Virus record (IMG/VR): IMGVR_UViG_3300046522_000633
Coordinates: 1-38,143 of that record
DNA from: a virus
DNA: 38,143 bases
Strand: one strand, 5' to 3'
Part shown: positions 32,901-38,143 of the stretch, in pieces
How positions within the stretch are numbered: position 1 is the stretch's first letter
Layout of the letters: every line of letters starts with the position of its first letter
Program-made: the position numbers and the translations under genes
The notes under the pieces: generated by a model
Seen by the model: only the letters and a program-made list of their open reading frames with translations
What the model was told of the DNA's origin: nothing
The model's database searches: none

Positions 32901-33180
32901 CGGTGCAACACCCTATCTCTTCCACGGTGACGGCGACAGCGTGGTGGAAAAGCCACGCCATGAGAACGGGAACGTCTGGATCAATGCCGACCAGTATTTT
33001 GACGACGTCCCCGCTGTTGCATGGGAATTTCACATTGGCGGCTACCAGCCAGCGCAAAAGTGGCTGAAAGACCGCAAAGGGCGAGTCCTGACCTATGATG
33101 ACATTCGCCATTACCAGCGCATGATCAAGATCTTGACCGAAACCGACAGCATCATGCATGGCATCGACGTGCCGCTCTAG
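29968..33180 (+). CDS. single-chain restriction-modification enzyme (type ISP-like, without helicase)
   Basis: 1070 aa. The N-terminus holds a PD-(D/E)xK nuclease: PDFVFN (Asp55) and WCEAKD (Glu69, Lys71). A helical region (130-320) leads to an N6-adenine methylase with GVWYTP (325-330, motif X), ILDPATGTGTFL (389-400, SAM motif I) and GNPPYSG (NPPY 514-517, motif IV). The C-terminal about 350 residues resemble the type ISP target-recognition/specificity region (GVLHSPAYRATYVEFLKTGF; WKD-like WLKDRKGR). No Walker A helicase motif is seen, so it is shorter than full ISP enzymes of about 1600 residues. It would methylate self DNA and cut unmodified invaders. Confidence 0.87.
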   Translation: MDIHGYLAEIRALYASGISTEHSFRPALVRLFGSIAPGLTVINEPKHLTDVGAPDFVFNRGEVAIGWCEAKDIGKDVRKFAATDYSKAQKERYKKGLPNLIYTNGLDFEFIRDGEVIDFITVADLIPSLPARAENFPLLENRLRDFAQVTPLSVTSSAKLAAMMAGKAAIIKDIMGRALVADMKARDATGTATDLIGQYEAFKTSLIHDITAEEFADVYAETIAYGLFAARLHDETTDTFTRAEALDLLPKTNPFLRELFIYIAGPNLDERLRRVIDELCHVFCATNMERVLRNFGKITSRQDPFLHFYEDFLAEYNPAKRKARGVWYTPEPVVNFIVRAVDEVLKTEFGLADGLADTSKITIDWDTGQNDPKTGKAATIKKEVHRVQILDPATGTGTFLAEVVKLVSERIKGVAPGQLSAYIERDLIPRLHGFELLMASYAMCHMKLDMILTRLGYKPSANPPRLGVYLTNSLEGGERVLQTFDFGIQRAITEESKQANNIKRQTPIMCVIGNPPYSGHSSNRGAWIEKLMTDYKVSPELKRPAQAKWLSDDYVKFVRLAEHMIEKNGEGVLGFITNHGYLDNPTFLDMRHHLRQTFDRIYVLDLHGNAKKKEVCPDGTPDKNVFDIQQGVAIILGVKRRAMTTKAKPLAQVLHGELWGDRETKYRQLWDGTAPALITSDVSPETAPWRFKPTDKALEARYLSGFSVADLFSPNGRPAPGIVTTHDEFAISWNAAESAEKVERLLATKTEADARQLFRLCSQSQWNYTGAKVGLADFKWRQAITPIAYRPFDTRFTVYNSHVAVHRRERVMAHIFKRQNLALLVTKAVRDTKYAHCFLTDTCNEVIFLSGVSASNAMSLPLYLFPEEGTLDQSIRVNFEPELYGQIRTTAGLSSTPAIPDGTDKFRNATGDARPDEIKVFDYIYGVLHSPAYRATYVEFLKTGFPRIPFPASAESFRAISEQGEALRRLHLMEDAAIGATPYLFHGDGDSVVEKPRHENGNVWINADQYFDDVPAVAWEFHIGGYQPAQKWLKDRKGRVLTYDDIRHYQRMIKILTETDSIMHGIDVPL

Positions 33181-33657
33181 CGTTCAATATGTATTTGGAA
33201 TTTAAAATTTTACAGGTGGCCGGGAACCACGATCAAGTTCCGCGACCTGCTTGGTCCACCGATCGATGATGGCCACAGCGAGCGTCGTCGGCTCATGGGA
33301 CCGAGGATCAAGTGGCTGACCGCCAGTTAGGGCGCGAAGCTGCCGTAGCCTCGTGAAGCCGATCGTTCCCCAATGTTACACGCGAGCCTGACCAGTAATA
33401 TGAGAGCGGTCATGGCTTCCCCAGCATAAGCCCTAACTCAGCGGCATCCGGGGTTTTGCCGCGCCCGTAGGAGGCTGCACGAATGGCTGTCCCATCGGGA
33501 AAGTTTCGCTACCTCAAGTTTACCGCTTTCCTACAAGTTCCGTTCCGGCCAAGGGAGGGAACGAAAGGGGAACGCGGTGCGATCGTGGTGAGCAACAACG
33601 TGTATCGGTTAACGCCAGGCTGCGCCGCCGCCTGCCTACGTTGCAGCGTTCGCTGCG
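33181..33657. other. spacer between the RM gene and the repressor
   Basis: No supported gene. An ATG at 33483 follows GTAGGAGG, but the frame (131 codons) runs antisense into the repressor gene and its later part is composition-driven. A minus-strand tail of about 20 codons ending at 33208 (KQVAELDRGSRPPVKF) may be a gene remnant. This is the right edge of the cargo. Confidence 0.5.
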
Positions 33658-34194
33658 CTACAGCAGTCGCGAATCGGGACGATTTGTGGCGCGCCCTCGA
33701 GGCGGCGCGGCGTGAGCAGGCTCTTCGTCCAAGTCCTCTTCGTAAACGGCAGGTCCGATTGCTGCAAAACCAGTTGGAAGCCGCTGAGCAAGAATGCGCG
33801 CGGCTTCAGCCCGAGTCGCGTCTTCGGGAATCAAAGCTAGAAGCGTCTCAAACATCGCGGCGAGGGCTGCTTCACTAGGCAAACATACGGGCAGATGGAC
33901 CCACTGCCGCTTCGGCTGCGCGGCTTCGATCTCGCGAGCCTCAGGCTCGGCTTCGGTCTCCGTAAGCCCGGCAAGCGCCATCACATCTGAAGGGTCGATG
34001 CCGTGCTCCGCGAAGACCACCGCGATTTTGCGGGCCAGCTCCAGCGGGAGAAAAGGCTTCTTGTAGGAATTGGCGCTCTCGTAAAAACCATATGACGAGT
34101 GGCCGAGGCCCAGCTTTTCAGCCGCGCTTCGAAGCGACAGCGCGGGCCGGGCGGTGAGGCGGAGAGCTTTGAGACGAGGCGCTACGGAGGTCAT
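33658..34194 (-). CDS. phage repressor-like HTH protein
   Basis: 178 aa from ATG 34194 (GGGAG upstream); the frame is open further but only this start fits. Residues about 5-60 form an XRE-type helix-turn-helix (LSLRSAAEKLGLGHSSYGFY) followed by LELARKIAVVFAEHGIDPSD. The C-terminal part is helical and acidic; there is no S24 peptidase domain, so it would not be cleaved in an SOS response, like P2 C. It faces the early operon across a perfect dyad and is the obvious lysogeny repressor. Confidence 0.8.
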   Translation of the reverse strand: MTSVAPRLKALRLTARPALSLRSAAEKLGLGHSSYGFYESANSYKKPFLPLELARKIAVVFAEHGIDPSDVMALAGLTETEAEPEAREIEAAQPKRQWVHLPVCLPSEAALAAMFETLLALIPEDATRAEAARILAQRLPTGFAAIGPAVYEEDLDEEPAHAAPPRGRATNRPDSRLL

Positions 34195-34241
34195 GCTCCC
34201 GTCGTACGGAAAACTTGGACGCCGTCCGCACGGAATATCCG

Positions 34242-34270
34242 TTGACTTATGTCCAGAACTTCTGGACATA
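34242..34270. promoter_or_regulatory. early promoter and repressor/Cro operator
   Basis: TTGACT (34242-34247, -35 for the rightward operon) is followed at once by a perfect odd dyad, TATGTCCAGAA / TTCTGGACATA around C34259 (34248-34270). A smaller dyad ACGGA/TCCGT lies at 34230-34242 on the repressor side. The start codon of the Cro-like gene is only 8 bases after the operator, so bound repressor blocks the -10 region. Confidence 0.7.
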
Positions 34271-34277
34271 GCGGGGG

Positions 34278-34646
34278 ATGCAATGTCCTGTCTCAATTTT
34301 CACCCTCTTCGGCGGCGTTCGTCCGATGGCTCGGGAACTCGGTGTTCCAAAGTCGAACGTCTCCGCTTGGAAGACTGCTGACCGCATTCCAGCCGGTGAA
34401 CAACCCCACGTTCTTGAAGTCGGCTTGGCTCTTGGCCTGCCGATCACGGCGGAATTGGTCATCTTTCCCTCGGGCGATGTCCCTGACGCGGTCGCTCGTG
34501 CTGCCCCCCAAGATTGCCCTTGCACTCCGGCTGCCGCAGTGCCCAACGCCGCTGCTGTCTTCCACGGCGTAGACCGCACCGGCGGCACGCAATACGGAAA
34601 ACGCAGCGCGGGTTTGCACGCTTGTGACCGCACGGTGCGGGCGTGA
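34278..34646 (+). CDS. Cro-like HTH regulator (YdaS/carph-isopro type)
   Basis: 122 aa, ATG after GGGGG. The HTH FTLFGGVRPMARELGVPKS and NVSAWKTADRIPAGEQ is of the short YdaS-like type with a typical Phe-Gly-Gly start. The C-terminal half is Ala/Pro-rich with a CPC pair and no known fold. First gene of the early operon, opposite to the repressor, hence a Cro-type switch protein. It overlaps the next start by ATGA. Confidence 0.75.
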   Translation: MQCPVSIFTLFGGVRPMARELGVPKSNVSAWKTADRIPAGEQPHVLEVGLALGLPITAELVIFPSGDVPDAVARAAPQDCPCTPAAAVPNAAAVFHGVDRTGGTQYGKRSAGLHACDRTVRA

Positions 34647-35098
34647 CGAAGTCGCGCCAACCGCTGACCCAATATCGGGCGCTGGAAACGGTCGCCGATC
34701 TGCTTGGCTGGGAAACCTGCGCCGAAATCGTCGAGATGTCTGTCTCGATGACGCGCAAGCTGGGTGATCCCGACACCGGCCGCGAACTCAAGTATCGCGA
34801 TGCGATCCGCCTCGACGCCGCGTTCCGGCAAGCGGGCGGCACCTGCTCGCCTTTTCTGGACTGCCACGCCGCCCGGCTCGGCATCGACACGACCGCCCCC
34901 GGCTTGGACGCGGTCTGTCTGATGATGGCCTCGGGCATCGTAGCGAAAGAAAGCGGCGAGGCCATGAACGCAGTGATGCAGGCCGCCAGCAGCGGCGACC
35001 CCGCCGCCCGCTTGGCTGCGATCCGCGAAGGCGAGGAAGCCATGCAGGCTTGGGCCGCGCTCCTCCACAACCTCAAATTGCAACCGCCGGGGGCCTGA
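34643..35098 (+). CDS. phage regulatory protein CII-like
   Basis: 151 aa. YRALETVADLLGWETCAEIV, SMTRKLGDPDTGRELKYRDA and IRLDAAFRQAGGTCSPF match the phage CII family of P2-like elements. Its N-terminal part carries the HTH (VSMTRKLGDP is the recognition part). It likely controls the early/lysogeny choice or establishes repressor synthesis. Translationally coupled to the Cro-like gene. Confidence 0.78.
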   Translation: MTKSRQPLTQYRALETVADLLGWETCAEIVEMSVSMTRKLGDPDTGRELKYRDAIRLDAAFRQAGGTCSPFLDCHAARLGIDTTAPGLDAVCLMMASGIVAKESGEAMNAVMQAASSGDPAARLAAIREGEEAMQAWAALLHNLKLQPPGA

Positions 35099-35101
35099 TT
35101 G

Positions 35102-35470
35102 ATGTCGGGGGGACACAAGCACACCGCAGCAGAGGACGTTGCCACCGTCGTCGCCGAAGACGACGCTGGCCGGTTCGCGCCTCTCTACTGCCCGCACTGC
35201 GGGTTCCGGGGGCGTATCCGCTCCAGCAAGCAGGTCACCGGCCAGCACCGGGACATGTACTACCAGTGCGTCAACCTATTCTGCAGCCATAGCTGGCGCG
35301 CCTCGCTCGCCTACGAATACGGGATCGTCCCCAGCGGCATCCCCAATCCCAAGGTGGACCTGCCGCTTCGCCCCATGGAGCGGCAGGCATTCCTTGAGGC
35401 CACGCGCCCGCGCGACACCGCCCAGCCAGACATGTTCGATTCCGGCCCGCCCTCGGTGGCGGCCGCCTGA
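35102..35470 (+). CDS. ogr: Ogr/Delta-like zinc-finger late activator
   Basis: 122 aa. The N-terminal part has the Ogr/Delta zinc-binding pattern CPHCG ... YYQCVNLFCSHSW, the same order as P2 Ogr (CPLC ... YHQCQNVNC). Residues after it (PSGIPNPKVDLPLRP) also follow the family. These proteins bind interrupted dyads at late promoters and recruit RNA polymerase. Here the gene lies in the early operon, not after D as in P2, and has a C-terminal extension of about 45 residues. Target sites are probably the 24-bp dyads at 5116 and 19434. Confidence 0.9.
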   Translation: MSGGHKHTAAEDVATVVAEDDAGRFAPLYCPHCGFRGRIRSSKQVTGQHRDMYYQCVNLFCSHSWRASLAYEYGIVPSGIPNPKVDLPLRPMERQAFLEATRPRDTAQPDMFDSGPPSVAAA

Positions 35471-35483
35471 AAGGCACCCCAAC

Positions 35484-35660
35484 ATGCCGAAACCTGACGT
35501 GCATCCGATGGAGTGCGCCTGCCGCGCCTGCACTCCCGCCAAGCTCAACGGCGGCGCCGAAGCCCTCGGCCTTAGCGCCGCCGCCCTCATCCTCGTCGCG
35601 ATCGTGCTCCTTGCCGTCGCCGCAGGCCTTCACCTCGAATCACTCGCTCACTGGGAATGA
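35484..35660 (+). CDS. small Cys-rich membrane protein
   Basis: 58 aa. The N-terminus has HPMECACRACTP (three Cys, possible metal or disulfide site), then one hydrophobic helix (AAALILVAIVLLAVAAGL). Function unknown. It ends overlapping the next ATG (ATGA) and follows ogr by 13 bases, so it belongs to the early operon. Confidence 0.6.
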   Translation: MPKPDVHPMECACRACTPAKLNGGAEALGLSAAALILVAIVLLAVAAGLHLESLAHWE

Positions 35661-35875
35661 CCGCCATGCGCTTGAACCGCCAGACCACGCCCGCCCGCCG
35701 CGCGCAGCCGCCCGTCACCTTCATCTGCAACGCCTGCGAATGTGTTGAACACGCCCGCAATACCGCCCTGCCCAAGGGCTGGACGCGTAAGGAAACCCGC
35801 CGCGACGTTCACGTCTTCTGCGGGCCTTGCACCGTCAGCGCCGAGCAGCGCGGGCTTTCGGGCCGCCGCCAGTGA
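35657..35875 (+). CDS. small zinc-ribbon-like protein
   Basis: 72 aa. Two CxxC pairs (FICNACECVEH and FCGPCTV) about 40 residues apart suggest a zinc ribbon. An alternative start is ATG 35666. Overlaps both neighbours. A nucleic-acid or protein-binding role is probable but unproven. Confidence 0.65.
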   Translation: MTAMRLNRQTTPARRAQPPVTFICNACECVEHARNTALPKGWTRKETRRDVHVFCGPCTVSAEQRGLSGRRQ

Positions 35876-36012
35876 CCGCCTCTCTCGCCGCCTGGCGCGA
35901 ACTCTGGCGAAGCGCCCCGATCGAAGTGCAACGGGACATCGTGCGTCTCGCCTGCCTGACGCCCAGCATCGCATACGGCTTCGCACTCGCCTGGACGATG
36001 CTCCCAGCATGA
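35872..36012 (+). CDS. very small hypothetical protein
   Basis: 46 aa from GTG 35872 overlapping the previous TGA (GTGA). VTASLAAWRELWRSAPIEVQ then RDIVRLACLTPSIAYGFALA: amphipathic N-terminus and a moderately hydrophobic C-terminus. The ATGA overlap with the next gene supports that it is translated. Confidence 0.5.
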   Translation: MTASLAAWRELWRSAPIEVQRDIVRLACLTPSIAYGFALAWTMLPA

Positions 36013-36185
36013 CGCCCATCGCCCACCACGTCCGCGAGGGCCTTGAAGCCGTCATCGGCGAGCGCCTGCGCGGCGCCGCCCCGGCCCGCAACCCTTACAC
36101 CCCGAAATCCCGGCGCGGCCTCTTCTGGCAGCGCGGTGCCGATCACGCGCAGGCGACGATCGACGAACTCATGAAGATCGTCTGA
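36009..36185 (+). CDS. small hypothetical early protein
   Basis: 58 aa, basic. IAHHVREGLEAVIGERLRG followed by NPYTPKSRRGLFWQRGADHA and a C-terminal helix. No domain recognised. Chained to the neighbours by ATGA/TGATG overlaps. Confidence 0.6.
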   Translation: MTPIAHHVREGLEAVIGERLRGAAPARNPYTPKSRRGLFWQRGADHAQATIDELMKIV

Positions 36186-36682
36186 TGACCGCAGAGACCG
36201 ACCACTACGGCACCGCCGTCAAGCTCGTGCGCGAGCACGACAAGGCCTCCACATCATGGCTGCAGCGCCAGATCGGCGTGGGCTACAACACCGCCGCCAA
36301 GCTGATCGAGCGTATGGAAGCGGACGGCATCGTTTCGGCGCCCGACCACGTCGGCCGCCGCTTCGTCCTCGGTGATGACGGCCAGGCGATCAACCCGCCC
36401 GCGCCGGTCGAGCAGCAAATGACCATCCCGGTCGACCTGCCGAAAGAGAACCGCGCCGCTGACGATCGCCTGCGCCTTCTGATCGAGCGCGTCGAGCGCC
36501 TCGAGGAAGAGAAGAAGGGCATCAGCGACGATGTCCGTGACATCTTCAACGAGGCGAAGGCGGTCGGATACGACGTCAAGATTATGCGTCAGATCGTCCG
36601 CATTCGGAAGATGAAGCCCGATGATCGCCGCGAGCAGGACATGCTGCTCGATACCTACAAGTGCAGCCTCGGGATCGACTGA
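36185..36682 (+). CDS. FtsK-gamma winged helix fused to GapR (DUF2312)
   Basis: 165 aa. Residues about 6-62 match the gamma domain of FtsK: YGTAVKLVREHDKASTSWLQ, then RQIGVGYNTAAKLIERMEAD and GIVSAPDHVGRRFVL. In FtsK this winged helix reads polar KOPS sequences. Residues about 95-165 match GapR: LLIERVERLEEEKKGISDDV, FNEAKAVGYDVKIMRQIVRI and RKMKPDDRREQDMLL. GapR is an alphaproteobacterial nucleoid protein that clamps overtwisted DNA. A Pro-rich linker (NPPAPVEQQ) joins them. The fusion would combine sequence-specific and topology-specific DNA binding; its job in the phage (replication, packaging orientation or takeover of host segregation) is inference. Confidence 0.88.
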   Translation: MTAETDHYGTAVKLVREHDKASTSWLQRQIGVGYNTAAKLIERMEADGIVSAPDHVGRRFVLGDDGQAINPPAPVEQQMTIPVDLPKENRAADDRLRLLIERVERLEEEKKGISDDVRDIFNEAKAVGYDVKIMRQIVRIRKMKPDDRREQDMLLDTYKCSLGID

Positions 36683-36685
36683 TCC

Positions 36686-36892
36686 GTGTTCCGCCTGCCG
36701 CGCCTCTTCCGCCGCCAGCCCTCCACCACCGCCGCCGCACAGACCCTAGGTCAACGCAGCGCCGAGGTGCGCGCGGCGAAGGCCCGGCAGGAGCGCAGCA
36801 AGGTACGCACCATGGCCAACGAGCTGCGCGCCGACATGCGCGCCAAAGGTCTTAGCGACCTCCCCGACATTGACTGGAGCACATTCGAATGA
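36686..36892 (+). CDS. small basic hypothetical protein
   Basis: 68 aa from GTG 36686, 3 bases after the fusion gene. Strongly basic helix (RLPRLFRRQ; RSAEVRAAKARQERSKVRTM) ending in an acidic tail LPDIDWSTFE. It could bind nucleic acid or a partner protein. The stop overlaps the next ATG. Confidence 0.55.
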   Translation: MFRLPRLFRRQPSTTAAAQTLGQRSAEVRAAKARQERSKVRTMANELRADMRAKGLSDLPDIDWSTFE

Positions 36893-37020
36893 ACGAGACG
36901 CTCGCCAGCTTCTATCGTTTCAGCGTGCCCGGCCTGCGCGGCTTCGCCGCCACCGGCCCCGCCATCGCTCTTCTTTGCCGCCACGTACTTCTTCTTGGCG
37001 ACGCGGCCGCGCGCGAATGA
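36889..37020 (+). CDS. very small hypothetical protein
   Basis: 43 aa: MNETLASFYRFSVPGLRGFA then ATGPAIALLCRHVLLLGD. Supported only by ATGA overlaps on both sides within a tightly coupled operon and a plausible hydrophobic C-terminal half. Confidence 0.45.
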   Translation: MNETLASFYRFSVPGLRGFAATGPAIALLCRHVLLLGDAAARE

Positions 37021-37223
37021 TCCAAAACCCTCATCCCATCGCGAACCTGGGGAAATGCCACGTCTGCAACGACACTGGCTTTTCGGACTACGCATGGTTT
37101 CGCATCGATCCATGCGCCTGCGCCGCCTCTCCACCAGCAAGCCCGCTCGCACCCTTCGTTGTGAACGGCACCAGCCACACACCACCCCCCAGTCTCCAAG
37201 CGACAAAAGGTCCTAGGCCATGA
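37017..37223 (+). CDS. small Cys-motif (DnaJ-type zinc-like) protein
   Basis: 68 aa. GKCHVCNDTGFSDYAWFRID followed by PCACA gives CxxC and CxC, resembling a half zinc finger with the CxxCxxTG signature of DnaJ-type repeats. The C-terminal half is Pro/Ser-rich. Overlaps both neighbouring genes by 4 bases. Confidence 0.6.
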   Translation: MIQNPHPIANLGKCHVCNDTGFSDYAWFRIDPCACAASPPASPLAPFVVNGTSHTPPPSLQATKGPRP

Positions 37224-37534
37224 TCCGCCAATCGAACTTCGAGTGCCACATCGTATCGCAAAATACACCAATCACAGTCGCCGCGCAGGAACCGCAAATG
37301 TTTGACAGCCCAACTTCTCCCACACCCGCAACCCCAAGCATCAGAGCGGTCGGTCGGCTCCTACGTCGGCAAGAGGTGGAGCGGGAAGTGGGCCTGAGCA
37401 GATCCTCAATTTATCGACTTATGGACCAAGGAAAGTTCCCCCGCCCGGTGCAGACCGCAGAGCGCGCCGTTCGCTGGCCAAGCGCGGTGATCGACGCCTG
37501 GAAGCTGTCACTCCCCACCGTCGATAAAAATTAA
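37220..37534 (+). CDS. AlpA-family transcriptional regulator/excisionase
   Basis: 104 aa from ATG 37220 (overlap with previous stop); ATG 37298 would give 78 aa, closer to usual AlpA size. The MerR-like HTH is RRQEVEREVGLSRSSIYRLM, followed by DQGKFPRPVQTAERAVRWPS and VIDAWK, typical of AlpA. Such proteins act on excision or on integrase expression. Here no integrase follows; only 424 bases without a gene separate it from the host transporter. Confidence 0.88.
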   Translation: MIRQSNFECHIVSQNTPITVAAQEPQMFDSPTSPTPATPSIRAVGRLLRRQEVEREVGLSRSSIYRLMDQGKFPRPVQTAERAVRWPSAVIDAWKLSLPTVDKN

Positions 37535-37958
37535 TTATCGCACATTCCGAGTTATTCGGGGGCAGCGCTGGGGGCATTCCCCGCGATGCAATCTCCAAAA
37601 CTAGCGAATTTCGGGGCAATTGAAGAATGCACTCAGAATCCTGTAGCCGGCACCATTTCCGCACATCGAAGGACAATCGGGAGCGGGCGGCGCCGAGCAC
37701 TCTTGCTCCGCCGCGCGCGTTCAGATCTGGCTGTCGAGCCAGGAGGCCGTGCAGTGAGACTTGCGCGTGCACCTGGCATCGCCGTGCGCGCAATTCCAGC
37801 GCCGTAAGGCATTGATCTAAAGGCATAAGACATGAATGATCCGGCGCATCTTGGGTGATTACCACTAGGATTCGCCGATTCAATATTCAGCTAATGCAAT
37901 TAACGTGTTTTAATGTGTCTCGCTTGGCGAGCGGCTCGGCGCAAACCCGAGCCCCTGC
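37535..37958. other. gene-free right end of the prophage
   Basis: Starts with a weak hairpin CGATAA/TTATCG (37522-37540) around the AlpA stop, then small dyads. Open frames here (for example 37419-37883 on the minus strand) show no family features. The right attachment site should lie here, but no direct repeat with the left end was found by eye. Confidence 0.5.
37933..37953 (-). terminator. possible terminator of the MFS gene
   Basis: GGCTCGG / CCGAGCC with a 7-base loop just past the stop of the transporter gene, plus a second small stem CTCGC/GCGAG next to it. No T-run, so a weak call. Confidence 0.4.
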
Positions 37959-38143
37959 CTATTTCTCCGCGACCCATTCCTGGCGCAGCGCAGGCCCGGC
38001 CAGCGTCATGAGCACAGCCGCCAGCAGGTACAGCACCAGCGCGAACAGCATCGAGTAGCGCAGCGATTCCGCGCCCCATACCGGCACCAGCGCCTCCGAC
38101 AGCGCGCCTAGCGCGTAGATGCCGCCGCCGAGGCCGATCAGGT
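37959..38143 (-). CDS. MFS transporter, C-terminal end (rest outside window)
   Basis: Sixty codons are visible, ending at TAG 37959-37961. The protein has LIGLGGGIYALGALSEALVP and a last membrane helix MLFALVLYLLAAVLMTLAG, then ALRQEWVAEK. The Gly-rich helix and final helix are typical of the C-terminal half of major-facilitator sugar/aromatic-type permeases; substrate unknown. It is host DNA right of the prophage. Confidence 0.75.
   Translation of the reverse strand, partial: LIGLGGGIYALGALSEALVPVWGAESLRYSMLFALVLYLLAAVLMTLAGPALRQEWVAEK

Noticed and set aside
33483-33878. 131-codon plus-strand frame with a good ribosome site
   Set aside because: More than half is antisense to the repressor and no domain is recognised; at best a truncated remnant.
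37419-37883. 154-codon minus-strand frame at the right end
   Set aside because: No recognisable domain, overlaps the AlpA gene and has the composition of spurious frames.
1054-37958. attL/attR direct repeats
   Set aside because: Comparison by eye of both ends gave only short, imperfect matches such as CAGGTGCA, on opposite strands, not good enough for an attachment site.
1-38143. CRISPR array
   Set aside because: No series of direct repeats with regular spacers was seen; the only short phased repeats are the GTATAC operators and the fibre-gene repeats.

Overview
The window is GC-rich and gene-dense. It reads as an alphaproteobacterial chromosome segment, probably from a sphingomonad, holding an almost complete P2-like (Peduovirus-type) prophage of about 36 kb. 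The GapR/DUF2312 sequence, the AlpA and CII-like regulators and the general protein style support this; the exact genus cannot be read from the sequence. Host DNA shows only at the edges: the 3' part of an alpha/beta hydrolase gene (1-453, +) and the C-terminus of an MFS transporter (37959-38143, -). A truncated IS5-family transposase gene (534 to about 1056) lies on the left border.

Layout. 1.16-5.07 kb (-): DNA adenine methylase, portal (Q), terminase large subunit (P), ending in a terminator. 5.24-9.81 kb (+): scaffold/protease O, major capsid N, small terminase M, head completion L, tail X, R and S. 9.84-12.30 kb: accessory block with an antisense SEC-C/HNH-like gene, a ParA-like ATPase plus ribbon-helix-helix partner with phased operator repeats, and a GrlR-like small gene. 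12.40-19.39 kb (-): Rz with embedded Rz1, SAR-type endolysin, two small membrane (holin-like) proteins, a small helical protein, an SGNH-hydrolase-type fibre, a repeat-containing fibre, and baseplate I and J. 19.50-25.88 kb (+): V, W, FI, FII, E/E' (programmed -1 frameshift), T, U, D. 26.25-33.18 kb: lower-GC cargo with a TrlF-like PHP/SMC-type ATPase (-) and a single-chain restriction-modification enzyme with a type ISP-like architecture (+). 33.66-37.53 kb: repressor (-) facing an early operon (+) of a Cro-like gene, a CII-like gene, an Ogr/Delta activator, several tiny proteins, an FtsK-gamma/GapR fusion and an AlpA regulator.

How it works together. The repressor and Cro-like protein probably compete at a perfect dyad at 34248-34270. 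The early operon makes Ogr, which would switch on the late operons. Two nearly identical 24-bp interrupted dyads lie in the two divergent late intergenic regions (5116-5139 between P and O; 19434-19457 between J and V) and are the best candidates for its sites. All virion and lysis functions appear present. No integrase and no P2 gpA-type replication initiator is visible, whereas a ParA/RHH partition cassette is. The element may be a defective prophage whose integrase was lost at the IS-damaged left edge, or may derive from a phage with a plasmid-like state.

Most notable: the FtsK-gamma/GapR fusion; the 8-bp-phased GTATAC iterons around the partition genes; the shared dyads of the divergent late promoters; and the defence cargo.
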